Shown piece after piece: positions 45,986 to 57,734 of a DNA stretch of 64,000 nt. Location: contig JAPXFQ010001310.1 of NCBI GenBank assembly GCA_028564705.1, positions 124,001 to 188,000 of the forward strand, in the 5' to 3' direction. The stretch's first letter is position 1. Each line of letters starts with the position of its first letter. Source of the DNA: Apricaphanius iberus (taxonomy: Eukaryota > Chordata > Actinopteri > Cyprinodontiformes > Aphaniidae). Below the pieces are notes generated by a model. That model was given only the letters and a program-made list of their open reading frames with translations. It was not told where the DNA came from and made no database searches. A program made the translations under genes and the position numbers.

Positions 45986-46985
45986 TCTACAATCTCAAAA
46001 AAGCAGTTTGAGTCAGTCTCTGGGTTAAACCATTGCCTGTAAAAAGGATATTCTTCCTCTTATGGCTTCCTGTTTGTATGTTTTTAATGCATAACTCTTC
46101 AAAGTAAGTCTTTACATAGCAGTTTAAACAGATTGATTAGTAGCATTTATTATTGTACACTTCCGCCTTTAAAGAAAAAAAGCAATGAAAATCAAATTGC
46201 CATCAACTGTCACAGTGCATGTGTGAATGTGCCTGCATCATCTGTTAATGTGCTTGTGTGTGTGATGTTTTTAGTTTGCTGACATTGGCAGTAAACAAAA
46301 CCAGACATATCTAGAGCATATTATTAGTCATTGAAATCAGATGAAAGCGAAAAGCAAACAAGCTCCTTTTTAAAAGGATGTTCCCGCTCATCATTAATCA
46401 CATGAAATGGCTGGATTTGATTTGATTAAATGCTCATCAAGACAAAGTGGATAATTATGAAAACTAACCACATGGGAAGTTGGCTTTTGGTTATGTCATG
46501 ATTACATAAAACCACTTGATGAGCTATAAAAAGACACACATGAATAATGAGCCAGAACAGCTAAACAAGCACAAACAGCCTTTATGAACATACATCGTAC
46601 CCTCTTCCTTCGGTTTCACTTGACTGACTAAATTAGAGTTATTTTGTCTTTATTAGGGTCTAAAAACATATTTATTTTCTAGTTACATATTTTCCCCCTA
46701 ATTATCAAAAAAAAAAAAGCTAAACAAAAGGAAGCAAAGCAAAAAAAAAAAAAAAAGTATGGGAGAGCCATGTGAAAAAAAGTGTCCCCCAAGATGCTTG
46801 TAGAATCACCTTTAATAGTAACAACTTCCTCTGGTTCTTTCATCGCTCAGTTCTTTCTGTTGGAGTTTTCGTAGTTGTATAGTGCTGTTTTCAGCAGTGG
46901 GACCCTCCCATCCAGTCACAGCTCTGAAAATGAACATCATAAATTTGTGTCGTGTCACCAAAACGTTTCGAAAAAGTGTAAAAGT
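45986..46985. other. Repeat-poor stretch, possible conserved non-coding DNA
   Basis: No gene or transposon ends are seen. At 46180-46600 the sequence contains many AT-rich homeodomain-type words (taatcac, gattaaat, ataattatg) and no obvious repeat family. A poly-A block lies at 46741-46756. Confidence 0.3.
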
Positions 46986-46991
46986 TACTTA

Positions 46992-47588
46992 GGGCGCTTT
47001 CACATGGTACGGGAGTCCGTACTCGGGTACGGTATTTGGTCAAAATCCACTTATTTCGTACCATGTGAACACAGACTGTACCGTGCCAGAATACGGCCAG
47101 AGAGACCTGCCTTGGAGGTAGTATCCGAGTCCAGGTACGAGCGGCCACGGATCATGTGAACACAACCCGTACTCTGGCCGTACTCAAGACAATAGACGCG
47201 CTCCATGCGGAAATGACGACACCGCCGGCCGAAATTACAGAATCACCTCGCGACCATACAAATACCAAAACAACGCGATTCAAGCATCCCACAGCAACAC
47301 AGCAGGTTACAAAACGGCGGGTTTACTACAACACTCACCCTGTAGATGGCTTCAGGTAGCAGCTGACCAGTAGGTTTACATTCTAGGCTGTCGCTCGTTT
47401 TATGACGTCGGTACTTCTCACTCCCTTGTTTGTTGGAGAACTAAGACTTATTTGTATGCCGCCACCTGCTGTTTATTTGTAGTAAAAGACTGGATCCCAA
47501 TACGGTCAGAGATCCGTGCCATGTGAACAGAAAAAATTAGCATTTTCTCTGGCCGTTTTCTGGTACGGCCACACATGTGAAAACGGCC
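46992..47588. mobile_element. PIF/Harbinger-type MITE (597 bp)
   Basis: 'gggcgctttcacatgg' at the left and 'catgtgaaaacggcc' at the right are inverted. TTA flanks both sides (46989-46991 and 47589-47591). The motif 'catgtgaacac' recurs internally in both orientations. No nuclease frame is present. Confidence 0.8.
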
Positions 47589-47591
47589 TTA

Positions 47592-48440
47592 GTGTCTTTA
47601 AAGATGCAAAACAACTATCAACCAGGAATATTAATTATCAACAATTTTAGAAACAGTCAGCTGCAGATTGAAGTCACCTCAGATCACTGGTCTAGGGAAC
47701 ACACCTGAGCAAGCTCAAGTTTAGGTTGGTCACTGGCAGGATGCGATTTGTCAAAAAAACAGAAGGGGGGATTGTTACTCAATCACTTTATTGCAAAAAA
47801 ATCACATACATTTCATGCTGTTGAACATGAAACTTGTAAGATGTGTTCTGTCTAGTAGTAGCTCAGTGTTAGTGCGTGCACGTGTGTGTGTGTGTTTGGT
47901 ACGAGCGTGAGTGTGTGCACTGCTGGTGGAGCGAGCAGAGGGTGAAGTTGATGCCTCTGCGTATAGGGCGTCCGGAGCAAATTAGGGAACGAGATGAGAG
48001 TGTTAAACGTGACTATACGCCCCAAACTCTTAAACATTCAAACTGGTGTGCTTATTAGAGTCACACACACTGACAGTAAACCCTGTTGGAGAAAGAGTCC
48101 TCAAAGACGCATGAACTAACGGAGGCCTGAACTGTGAACATATGTTGTTATTTGTGCCGCCCCTCATTTTTTATCCACATCTCAGCATACACATGAGCAG
48201 GGAAGGAGGTTATGTCAGGCCCATTGATTGAAATAAACAGTAGAGCATTCAATGTGCATCTGTCAGTGCGCGTTTTATTGCGCTGAATCCGCGCTCGCAT
48301 TCTGCATTTGACACTGGTAACATAGAGACAGCAGTGAGGATTTTCTGCATGCGTGCACCTGTCAAATAATAAAAATAAAATTATGGTAAATTTGACGTAG
48401 AGGAGTGAGTTTCTTCATAAAAGTTGTTAGTGCTTAGAAT
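47592..48440. other. Unassigned sequence with short (GT)n
   Basis: A (tg)n tract lies at about 47882-47895. No coding frame with motifs is seen. Confidence 0.35.
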
Positions 48441-48449
48441 GGACAATTG

Positions 48450-48870
48450 CTTTACCTGTGATCCAATGGCATTTGAGCTCGTGGAATTCTTTTAAGAGGA
48501 TGACATTGCTTTCTCTGATGTCGACAGCAAGTTTTTTTTGGATCGCGAACAGCTTCTCGTCTCCAGAGAGAATACGCTCATCCTCGTCAGGTGGCCAGTT
48601 GGACGGGTTCAGAGCGGCAGAGGCAGAAATAATGCCAATGTCATCAAGCCTGCGCTGAATGTTCTCTGCGAGTGACGTATAAAAACCTTCGCGAAAGACC
48701 TTCGCCGTTCTTTTATCTCTGTCGCTTGGTTAAGACAAATTGACTCCTTTGAACGTTTCTGAAGCCTTGTATTCCCCATGTAGGCGTTTTGCGCTTGTGC
48801 CATCCATTTGTCTCATGGCTCCAAGCGCTCTCACAGCAACGTCCACTACAGTGTTGGCAGTGACTGCAGT
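48450..48870 (-). pseudogene. hAT transposase fragment
   Basis: The minus frame reads TVVDVAVRALGAMRQMDGTS, ETFKGVNLS, one stop, then FREGFYTSLAENIQRRLDD, SALNPSNWPPDEDERILSGD and LLKEFHELK. Block order and wording (SLxENIQxRL, then LNPSxWP) match the middle-to-late part of hAT transposases of the ZBED/ZNF862-like kind. The catalytic residues and the dimerisation domain are not present. It is cut on the right by an L2 tail (from about 48885). Confidence 0.65.
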
Positions 48871-48884
48871 CACGTGTCAGGATC

Positions 48885-49175
48885 ACTTTGCGATTTTTTT
48901 TGGATCCTGCAGACTCCAACCACAGCTATTCCTCAGCAATCCCTCATACTTCACAATCATGTAGCGGCAGTGCAGAGGAAAAACTCCCCTTTAACAGGAA
49001 GAAACCTGCGGCAGAATCTGGCTCAGTAGAAGCCGTCATCTGCCACAACCGTCTGGTGGTCTGAGAAGACAGAGAAGAGACAGCATGGAATATGCTCAGT
49101 CACTCTGAGCATCATCTGGACCGATGTTCCCCATCCAGCAGGGGGCATTATAGTTTAGATTATAGCCATAGGCAG
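48885..49175 (-). repeat. L2-group LINE 3'UTR fragment ending in a hAT terminus
   Basis: In reverse orientation it carries 'ggaggtttcttcc'-type blocks ('aggaagaaacctgcggcaga'), 'gaccgatgttccccatccag' and 'gattatagccatagg'. At 49172 it meets 'cagtattggggagtaa', which looks like the left end of the hAT found intact at 60772, at the same LINE base. Confidence 0.7.
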
Positions 49176-49204
49176 TATTGGGGAGTAATTTTAACTGCTT
49201 AATA

Positions 49205-49490
49205 CATGATCCATATGCTAGTTTTAAGCTTGCTCCCCTCCTAGCAATCAACTTTACTGGTTTGATGATCCATGGCATACTACCGGATTCAATGTTGTCT
49301 ATTCTGCTTATCCCAGGTATTAAGGATAAAGCTGGAAACGTTGGTTGCCTGGATAACTATACACCTATAGCATTGGCCGATATCTTGTCCAAGGTAATGG
49401 CAAGACTTATCCTTGATAGAGTGAGTGGGTTTATCTCTTCCCTGGTGCTGGATTTTACATTTTCTCTCCAAATTGTCCTCTGTTGTTGAT
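49205..49490 (+). pseudogene. Non-LTR reverse transcriptase fragment
   Basis: The open frame contains INFTGLMIHGILPDSMLSIL, PGIKDKAGNVGCLDNYTPIA and LADILSKVMARLILDRVSGF. This is the RT fingers block (xxPIxKxxG...xNYRPIxLxxxxxKxxE) of CR1/jockey-group LINEs. R of YRPI is T here. The YxDD box is absent. Confidence 0.75.
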
Positions 49491-49569
49491 CAACACCACC
49501 AATCAAATTGCTACTTTATTCAATTAATGAGGATCCAGCCAGTGCTCCACGGGCTCGGTCAATGGTATC

Positions 49570-49948
49570 TGTTCCAGGAGGCAAGAAGAAAAGACACCAG
49601 ATCTGGATTTTGTGACACGTACCTGCGCAGGGGCTCACCAAAAAGTGAAGCGCCGCTTAAACAGAGGAAGTCTCTTTTATTGAACATAGGAAAGCATCAC
49701 ATGATATGGTTACACACAGTTCTGGTATCTTTCCACTCAACCCCAACATATCTAGACAATGCACTCTGTTTCCAGTTATCTTCCACTGATTTAGGGCTCA
49801 TCATCTCACAATCCCCACCACCGTGTTATCACTTCCTCCTCCGCTGCAGCTGATTGTTCCTGTTTCTGCAGCATAAGCTTACATGACTACATATAATTAG
49901 TTAATGCTTGGTTATCGAATGCTCTATTATATATTTATATATACCACA
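49570..49948 (-). mobile_element. 3' LTR of the inverted ERV-like relative
   Basis: On the minus strand the LTR starts TGTGGTATATATAAATATA at 49948, right after a polypurine tract 'gaaaagagggat'. It holds a polyadenylation signal (AATAAA, 49676-49681 as 'tttatt'). Its other end is not certain; I place it near 49570. Beyond the first six bases it does not resemble the LTRs at 25125 and 32100. The 5' LTR is missing. Confidence 0.6.
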
Positions 49949-52900
49949 AATCCCTCTTTTCATTCGTTTTAACACGAATGAACTACCCTCTTTTGACCTA
50001 ATCTAAGTCCCTTATTTTAAATTACTCCATTAACTGGTAGCTGTAGTAATCCCCAAAAATAAACACACAGAATTAAAACCCAAAATGTACATAGTAAGAA
50101 TAAGAATGTCTAAATGTAAAGAAATAAGAAAAAAATCACTAAGTCTAACTTTTAATGTATGTTAACACTGTGGAGGAGGACTCAGAGAAAAAAAATACAA
50201 CTTAATACCCACAAGATAATGAAGAAACACAATTAACAATCTATTAACATTCTGTAATAATAAATCAAACTTAAAGGTGTTAAGAAACCTGTGAAATAGA
50301 AAAAATGGTTAGAAGTAAAATTTCGGTCCTTGTAAAAGTTCATATCTTCTCTTCTGCCCTGTTGACGTTCCCTCTGAGACTTCTTGCAGATGCAGGGGCA
50401 TTGAGTAGATGCTTATAAGGAACTCCTGTTTTTTCCAAATCAAATCAAAAACTGATTATGATTATAATCCCTCTTTGAAATGGTAATTACTTCATTAATT
50501 CACCATTTCCCCCAAAACAGCCAAATTCTTCAGGTGGAGCAGGCCCCGCCTCCTTTGGCTTATCCCCACGCATGTGGGGGTGGTCAAAACCTGCTAACAC
50601 CCTCTTTATACGATGTATTCCTACGGATCCTGCTGAGTGTGCTGAAGGGTGCGGCCAGCCTCCGTCGGCTTTCTGTTGTAGACAGGTGGCCTCACCCCTC
50701 CGCCCCAGAGGTTTCAGGAGCTGATGTTCACCTCTTGGGTCAGGAGCAATATGTGATGATACCTGCGGTTACGACTGGGGGTGATATACTGTGCCAAAGT
50801 TATGGAGCAAACTTATCTGTAATTTCACCCAGTTTAAATTTTCCTTCTTAAAATGAGTCCCATTGCCAGATCTGATTTTTTTTTTTGAAAAGCCATGGCA
50901 AGGTATTCAGTGATCAATTAAACATTTATCCACTGTTTTTTAATCTTCTCTTTCAGTTTGAAAAGCCTATAACATGTGCTATATAGCCAATGATAACATG
51001 TTCCATAATGTACGCAAACTAACCTATTTTGCAAAACAGTTAACCTGAGTTTTCACATTTCAGCTGCCAGACCCTTTAAATTTGCCAAGGATGAATTAAG
51101 AAAACAACTAAACCAATAATTTAAAGTTTCCAATTTCCACATCATCTTACCAAGCCCAGCCCATGGGAAAACAGAACCATTTTTTCTTTCCTATCACTCC
51201 ATAGCTTGTGCTCCGATGGAACAGTAAGATATCCAGATAGGGAGCCGCGGCACTGCGCTTCCTCCACCTTTTCCTCAGGTGGTAATTCTCTACTGCGGAC
51301 AAAGAAAAGAATGCTGTTTAAGTTCAGCAAATGTGCTCCTGCCTTGCCAGTTAGAAGGCAGATATGACAAGAGATTCCATGATCGTCCATAGGGCACGTT
51401 CCCCTTACGTCCATATTCTAAAAATGGATAACGTTGTCCTGTTGGCTTGGGAGTGAGTCAGAACAAAGGACACATAACTACATGGTCCATAGATGTGTAT
51501 ACCAAATCATTGATAGATGTCCCATGTCCCAGATTTGGTAAAACAGTATGATCAGTTTCTTTTTTACAAATTATTTCAAACAAATAGATCTCTGATCTGA
51601 TCTCAAATGTAATCATGATTATAGAAATACCCAGGTTAACCCTTACTGTCAGTCTTATCCTCACTGTGAGTGTAACTGCAAATCTTTTCCTCACCCCTAT
51701 AACTTCCTTCCTGGGCAATAAATGACAGCAAACATAACAATTAATAACATAACGCCTATTCCTTAGATATAACTGTACCGATGCCATTTATTGATTTTTT
51801 TTCTTCTGTTCATGGAGTAGATCAAAAAATAGGTCTATATTGTTGTATATTAAATATTACTGTTCTAAAGCACCACAAAATGATCATATCAACAAAAAAT
51901 AACTGTCTACTAAGGTTCTGTCCTCTTTTCTGTCCCTCTTGAAAAACGTCTCTATGGAAAAGCGGCTCTCCTGGTTTCGCTTCACTGAGGTTGAGACGAA
52001 TAGCTCATATTGAACTAAACCCCTTTGTAATCCAGACTTCACACCACTTTTCCCAGACTCTGTCCCTCTTTTAATCAAATAGTAATGTCTCCTACCATAA
52101 TTATACTACAAAATATGTTCAACTAAGATGCTCTACTATTTATCAATGTTACCTGTGATGCTCCTCCCAGCAATCACCAGCACAGATCCAGTTTCAAACT
52201 CCCCCTCTCTTCAAACTGTGTCCACAGTGATATAACAAGCTGGCTCAGACAAAAAATATCAAAGCTAATAACATCAACCATTTAAACAAATTCAGAGAAT
52301 AGTATTATCTGTTTAACATAACACAATCTTACAAAGAATAGTCTTCAGTGTACCATACTTCAAATTCTGTCCATGTTTATTTAAATAAATAAAAATCCAA
52401 GATATAAATAAATGACAAAACAGCTTCCTTTACACATTTCTCTGGGACTTTAAGGGCACTGTGCAGGAAAGGCATGTCTCATTCCCTTATCAAATGAATG
52501 TAATAGTAACAAGGTAGTCGCTCATTGTTAGAAATTACCAAACCTAAAGTACTTATTTGTTCTCAAAGTCTAATCTACATTTGAAAGTGACTTTTGTTTT
52601 ATATAATTCCTATTTAAACAAACCCAAAAAGGCTAACTGGCCAAGATATTCTGGTTGTAAATAATGAAACAGTTCATGCTTCAAGAACATTTGTCTGATT
52701 CTGTAAAGTTAATCAAACATAGTCAAACTGATTTGTGTAATTAAAACTCCAGTTACTTCCCCTACATGACAGTTTACTTTTGGGCTTAAATGTTTGTAAC
52801 ATGCATAATAGTCAAATTTCCCTTAGCAATAAAACAAAAAATATGAAATTCTTCAATAAACAAGCTTCAAAAGATAACATTTCTCTAAACAAAAACTTGT

Positions 52901-54756
52901 AGAATTATAACAAAACAACAAAAATCAGCATTTACAGTCAATCCCAATTATCTTCGAGTCTCCTTTTATTTCTCAAAGTATACACACAAAATTTCATTGA
53001 AGCTTCTAAAAATGTCAAATAAATGACCACTGAATCATTTTTGCTTTACCTCAGTTTCTCAATCAACTTTCCCAAATTTATCATTAATAAACAGACTGCA
53101 GTTTAGCAATTCCGGTCAGGATCGAAGTCAAAGTAAATATATATAGGTTGAGAAAAAATATAAAAAATAAAATAAAAAATCTAAATTAATTGTTCAGTAA
53201 CAGAGTCTCAACTAATTAATTGGTATATTATTCCATTGTTCTATTTTATTTTCATAACTGTTCTAGAAAAAAAATAATAATTAAATTCAGGAGTGGAAAA
53301 TTCCCTCTCAGCATCAGGTAGACTAGCTAACATTTCATGAATAACATCTGAAAGATTAATTTTAAAATTTAAAACTGAACCCAATTCCTATTTTCAACCA
53401 ACACATAAATTTTCAACAGATTTTAAAATGTGCATTTAAATTTACACTTGAAAAAAAAGTTCTTTCAATTTACCTGCTTCAATTACCTAAATTGTTTCCA
53501 CACAATCAGAATAAATTAATTAAAATTTACTTCTTTCTTATAACATTTTGAATTACGCTGATATTTATTGATTGTTCTTCAACAAATTTACCACAGATTG
53601 TAGTTGTTTTCTTTTAGTCATTAGACCATTTTCAAATTCAGCCCCAACTTGTTTCTCATAATTGCTCTTATTCAATGTGTATATGTTATGTACAGTAAAT
53701 AAAAACTGATTCTTTAAAGATGACTCTGTGTCTTAAAAACAAACAAAAAAAAATAAAATAAATAAAGTTTTGAAAACTCAATAGTTTTATCACATTGCGG
53801 CTTAGAGATTATCACTATGATAAGTATTGTTTTTCAAATTACTCAACAGTGTGTTTAGTCAAGTAACCAGTACTAGGTAATTGCAAAACTGAAGCCTTTT
53901 TGTTTTAATCTTTGTATAAAGAAGAGACAATATTTCCCAAACAGCGTTTCTAAAGTCTACAGGGCTAACAGAAATAGGCAAAATAAACATAATTTTAGAT
54001 TAAAATTGTACTTATTTAAATCATAGAAATAAGAAAAATACGTATAAATTGTGTAGCATTTACTGCATTTGTTTTGTAAATTCAAAAGACCTGCCAATTC
54101 ATAAACGTTCGTACTCTCAGACAAGAATATATGCTTCTCTGAGATCCTTCGACAAGGCTGCGCTGTTCAAAATGCCAACACCCAACTCAAACTGCCGACT
54201 CTTTTAGTGACTGATTTGAAATGAACACTGAGTCGGGGGCGGCACCAAAAGCCGCCATCTTTAAGCCATAAGCAAAGAATCCTCAAACTGCTGATGAAAG
54301 TCCCATACAGCGCTCCTCTCTAAGCCGACCACTATAAACCTTTCTGTATTAATATACATATATTCTAGTGTAGTTTACTTATTCACCACTATATTGACTC
54401 ATATATTCATTTATTTAGATTTATATTCGTTAAATACTAGTTTATAGACGAGTTTTACACGTCGAGTTGAGATCGCCATATACACACAAACATTCTCCCC
54501 TCTTACAACAAGATAAACACTCCTTCACCGTCGAACAAACCACAAACTTCCTGCTATCTACCAATGAAAATGATTTATTTAAAAAAAACAATCGCTTCAC
54601 AGTTGCCTTCACCCTGCACAGCCGTATGTCCACTTACTTTCAGAGAGCGTCGTTCCGAAGCAGCAACTGTCTCAGGTCTCCAATCAGCCTGTTCGTGTAT
54701 GGGCTTCTCCAACTACTTTCCTCTAAATGGGAGTTTAGTCGAATCCAGAGGTCCAT
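49949..54756 (-). mobile_element. Diverged inverted copy of the ERV-like non-coding interior
   Basis: Blocks match 26070-32099 in reverse and in the same order. 'ctgtgaaatagaaaaaatgg' (50290) matches 31664. 'taattacttcattaattcac' (50480) matches 31366. 51890-52080 matches 29195-29310. 'aacaatacttatcatagtga' is matched at 53817 (as reverse complement) against 27880. 'gcgatctcaa' at 54470 matches 26083. Identity looks like about 70% overall. No long frame is present, except an unrecognised 90-codon frame on the minus strand at 51142-51414. The 5' end is cut by a hAT fragment at 54757. Confidence 0.7.
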
Positions 54757-55095
54757 CTTTGTGATGAGCACTTTCAGCACCTTTTTTTGATTAGATTTAA
54801 CAAAAATTACCATGAAATGGAAAGCATGCAAATGAACTAGAGACTTAATTTTGATAAAATAGTGTTAAGAATACAGTATTTGGGGTGTGACACTTGTTTA
54901 AAATGTAAATTGATAAGTTACGGTGGTTAGAAGTCCTGTTAGATATTTAAAATATTTTGCCAAAACGAATTTAAAGTAGTGTAACTCAGTTATATTTTTA
55001 AGACAGTAATATGTAATGCAAATATATTACATTTTTGACATTGTAACTTGTAATGTGAAATATATTACAATTTCTTTGTAACTTTCCCAAAACTG
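54757..55095. mobile_element. Truncated copy of the 9-kb hAT element
   Basis: It matches 9398-9729 closely in the same orientation, for example 'attaccatgaaatg' and 'aatatattacatttttgaca', and ends 'cccaaaactg' (the intact end is cccaacactg). The left half is missing. Confidence 0.85.
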
Positions 55096-55109
55096 CCCCC
55101 GGCATACCT

Positions 55110-55320
55110 GCAATCGCCATGAAATTGGCTTTAATTCGATGCAGTTATCTTTAGCCTTCCTCATTCACATAACAAAGCAGGAAAGCCACTTTTGTTTGTG
55201 GTCTTATATCGTCCACCAGGCCCTTATTCTCAATTTTAGTGAAAGTCATAGTCTAAATACAAATTTTTAACATGATCTTAGACTCAATAGGCTTCACTCA
55301 AAACGCATTGACTGTTAAGA
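55110..55320 (+). pseudogene. L2-group LINE endonuclease fragment (left half of a split LINE)
   Basis: Reading in + gives LPHSHNKAGKPLLFVVLYRP, PGPYSQF and then LDSIGFTQNAL, typical of the middle of the L2-group endonuclease. It stops at about 55320, where a minus-strand LINE tail begins. The next expected block resumes at 56610. Confidence 0.6.
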
Positions 55321-55334
55321 AATAAGTCTTTTTT

Positions 55335-56605
55335 TATTTTTTTTATTTATTTGATAGGGACAGAACAAAAAGCACTGTTACAAAATAACCGACGCCATGT
55401 TCATAGGCCTTATAGCTAACAGCTAATTCGCAGGCCTGGTCCCTAAGACACAAAAACACATACTACACCTACACAAATTGTTACAGTCAATACAAAACAT
55501 AAAAGACAATAAAATATTATACACTTCTGTTCTGTCCACAAGTCTGAGTCAGTTTGAGCCCTTGTACTGCGAACGCTGTCTGTCCAAAAGCGGTTTTGCA
55601 TCTGGCTGGTCTGCAGTCTCCACTGACAGCGCCCCCTAGTGATGATCCCATAAGCTGGGATCATAGTCCATAGTGGACTGGTTAGCTTGGCCCCACACAG
55701 TGATACAATATGAAAAATGAGACGAGATCATTGCGTGAAAGTACAAAGTAGCACTAATTGACAGGCAAGATCTTATTAGACGAAAACAATTCAAATTAAT
55801 CCTAATAGTCTTAGTTATTTTCTCTACATGAGCTCCAAATTTAAGATGAGAGTCCACAACTACTCCAAGATATTAGAATTCATCTACTCTTTCAATATTT
55901 TTATTATTTATTTGTATCTGAAAGCTGTCCATAGACTTTTGCCTCATTGAAAGAACACTGCTCCAACCACATTCCCTGTGTACAGGGCTTTTTTAATGGT
56001 TTCTGTTATGTAACAGGTAGCTATTTCTGTTGAATATTTTAGTCTAAAGCCGAACTGCTTCGGATCAAGAACATTATTATATTCTAGATAATCGTTTAAT
56101 TGAAATGCAACTTTTTTTTCTTATACCTTGGAAAAAATTGGAAGAATTGAAATTGGCCTGTAATCACACACTTGATCAGGATCTCAAGCTTTAAAAAATG
56201 GGCTTATAAATCCATGTTTTAATTTCTGTGGAAATTTCTCACTAGTGATTGACATGTTTACCAGATGGGTCAGGGGGCCAGATAAAGAATCTTTGTTTTT
56301 TCTGAGAAAGTCCGAGTCTAATCCGAATACATCTTTGGCTTTAGATGCCAACTATCACTATCACCTTTTAACTGTTTAAGCATTTTATCCAAGTTACAAT
56401 AAAAATACACATTAAAGAATGGTGGGTTATATAGAATAAAAACTTTAAAATTCAGTCTTGGTAATAAAACAATTTGTAAAACTAGACATTCTAGATTGCA
56501 ACTGTTCACATTGATTTCAGTGCATGTTAGGGTTTTATTAACATATGTTAAAACACCTCCTTTTCCTGTTTGTCTGTCTTTGCGAAAACAAACAACAAAC
56601 ATTTT
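55335..56605 (-). pseudogene. CR1/jockey-group LINE inserted in opposite orientation
   Basis: On the minus strand the endonuclease lies at 56602-56318 (FRKDRQTGKGGVLTYVN, then ILYNPPFFNVYFYCNLDK). The RT fingers/palm start at about 56240-55980 (CDYRPISILPIFSKV, DPKQFGFRLKYSTE). The C-terminal region is at 55857-55640 (DSHLKFGAHVEKITKTIRIN, AMISSHFSYCITVWGQAN). The 3'UTR ends in an A-rich tail near 55335 ('tgtccctatcaaataaataa' in reverse). The YADD palm is deleted and stops are frequent. Confidence 0.75.
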
Positions 56606-56609
56606 CTAT

Positions 56610-56906
56610 TTCCAAATAATCCTGTCGGATTATTTTCTGATCACTTTCAAACTCACTCTAACTGACCATTTCAAACCTGAAAGAAAACTTAATCATACCA
56701 AAACGTTATCAGACAATGCTGTAGCAAGTTTTAAGGAAGCTCTTCCAACTTTAGTTTCCTCAGTACATAAAGTTACAATAGAAAATAGTGACTTAACTCC
56801 TGACCCCTCACAACTTGACGTTCTAGTTCATAGCGTTAATTCCTCCCTGCGTCTGGCAATAGACAAAGACTCAACTCTGACTTGCCTGCATTTACTTGAG
56901 ACTTGA
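56610..56906 (+). pseudogene. L2-group LINE endonuclease end and linker (right half of the split LINE)
   Basis: The frame contains SDYFLITFKLTLTDHFKPER, LSDNAVASFKEALPTLVSSV and TPDPSQLDVLVHSVNSSLR. This is the SDH box (H changed to Y) and linker following the endonuclease. It continues the block order of 55110-55320, with the minus-strand LINE in between. Confidence 0.65.
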
Positions 56907-56939
56907 CTTGGGGCTTGAGGATAATGACTAGAGACTTAA

Positions 56940-57730
56940 AGCTGCATTCCGCAGAATTTATTTATTTATTAACGTTTTATTTATCATTAAAATGATGTGA
57001 GGTTTAGTACTATGATAAAAGGCTAGTTCTCAACAACATTTGTTATTTTTCTTAAGTCCTTCCTTCCTGCCATAGACCCATATGGAATTCAGACTGACCA
57101 GCAATTTTTTTAATCCAATATAATTCAAGTTTCTGCCGTGTCGACTTTCAATCAACATGCATGCGCATCGCACAAACCTGTGGAGATGAGGCTGCGTAGA
57201 CAGGCCGCTCCGTGTCTTCCTGTTTACAGTCACCATAATGGCAGAGAGCAGTCATGGAGAAGTCACAGCAAACTTCTGCTAAATAGTTACCCATTCCAAG
57301 GCTACCAAGGACTACATCAACTTCAGAATGAGAAACAATGGGAAGCATGGCGACAAACTCGAAAAATGCTTTAGAACCCCGAGTAGGGTGTTTTGTTGAT
57401 ATGTGTCCTCCCTCAATTTACATCAGAGATGCTTTTCAACATGTAGATACGTTACCATCGAATCTTAAATTGCTTCAAACGACGCAGCTTTGGACACATT
57501 TCTGCTGGATAGGTAAGACAGTCATATATTCAGTAAAGCAAATCAATATAATGTTTTGATAAAGTACACAATGACAGGCTTTGGAATCACAGGAGATACG
57601 TGTGCCCAATAGTATAGGGGGGTAAAGGGAGCGGAAAGCTCGCAGGAGGAGGAAGGCGGGTTGTTTTGGGAGGGGCTTTCGACGTTGGATTTAAAAAAAA
57701 AAACTCCCCGAAATAATCCGGACTGCAGCT
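56940..57730. mobile_element. TTAA-flanked non-autonomous DNA element (791 bp)
   Basis: 'agctgcattccg' at the left and 'cggactgcagct' at the right are inverted repeats. Both sides are TTAA (56936-56939 and 57731-57734). TTAA target sites are used by piggyBac and Kolobok superfamilies. No transposase frame is recognised. Confidence 0.7.
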
Positions 57731-57734
57731 TTAA

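Noticed and set aside
49625..49650. 'ttggtgagcccctgcgcagg' on the minus strand as a primer binding site
   Set aside because: It lies on the outer side of a 3' LTR, where no primer site is expected, and does not match a tRNA end that I know.
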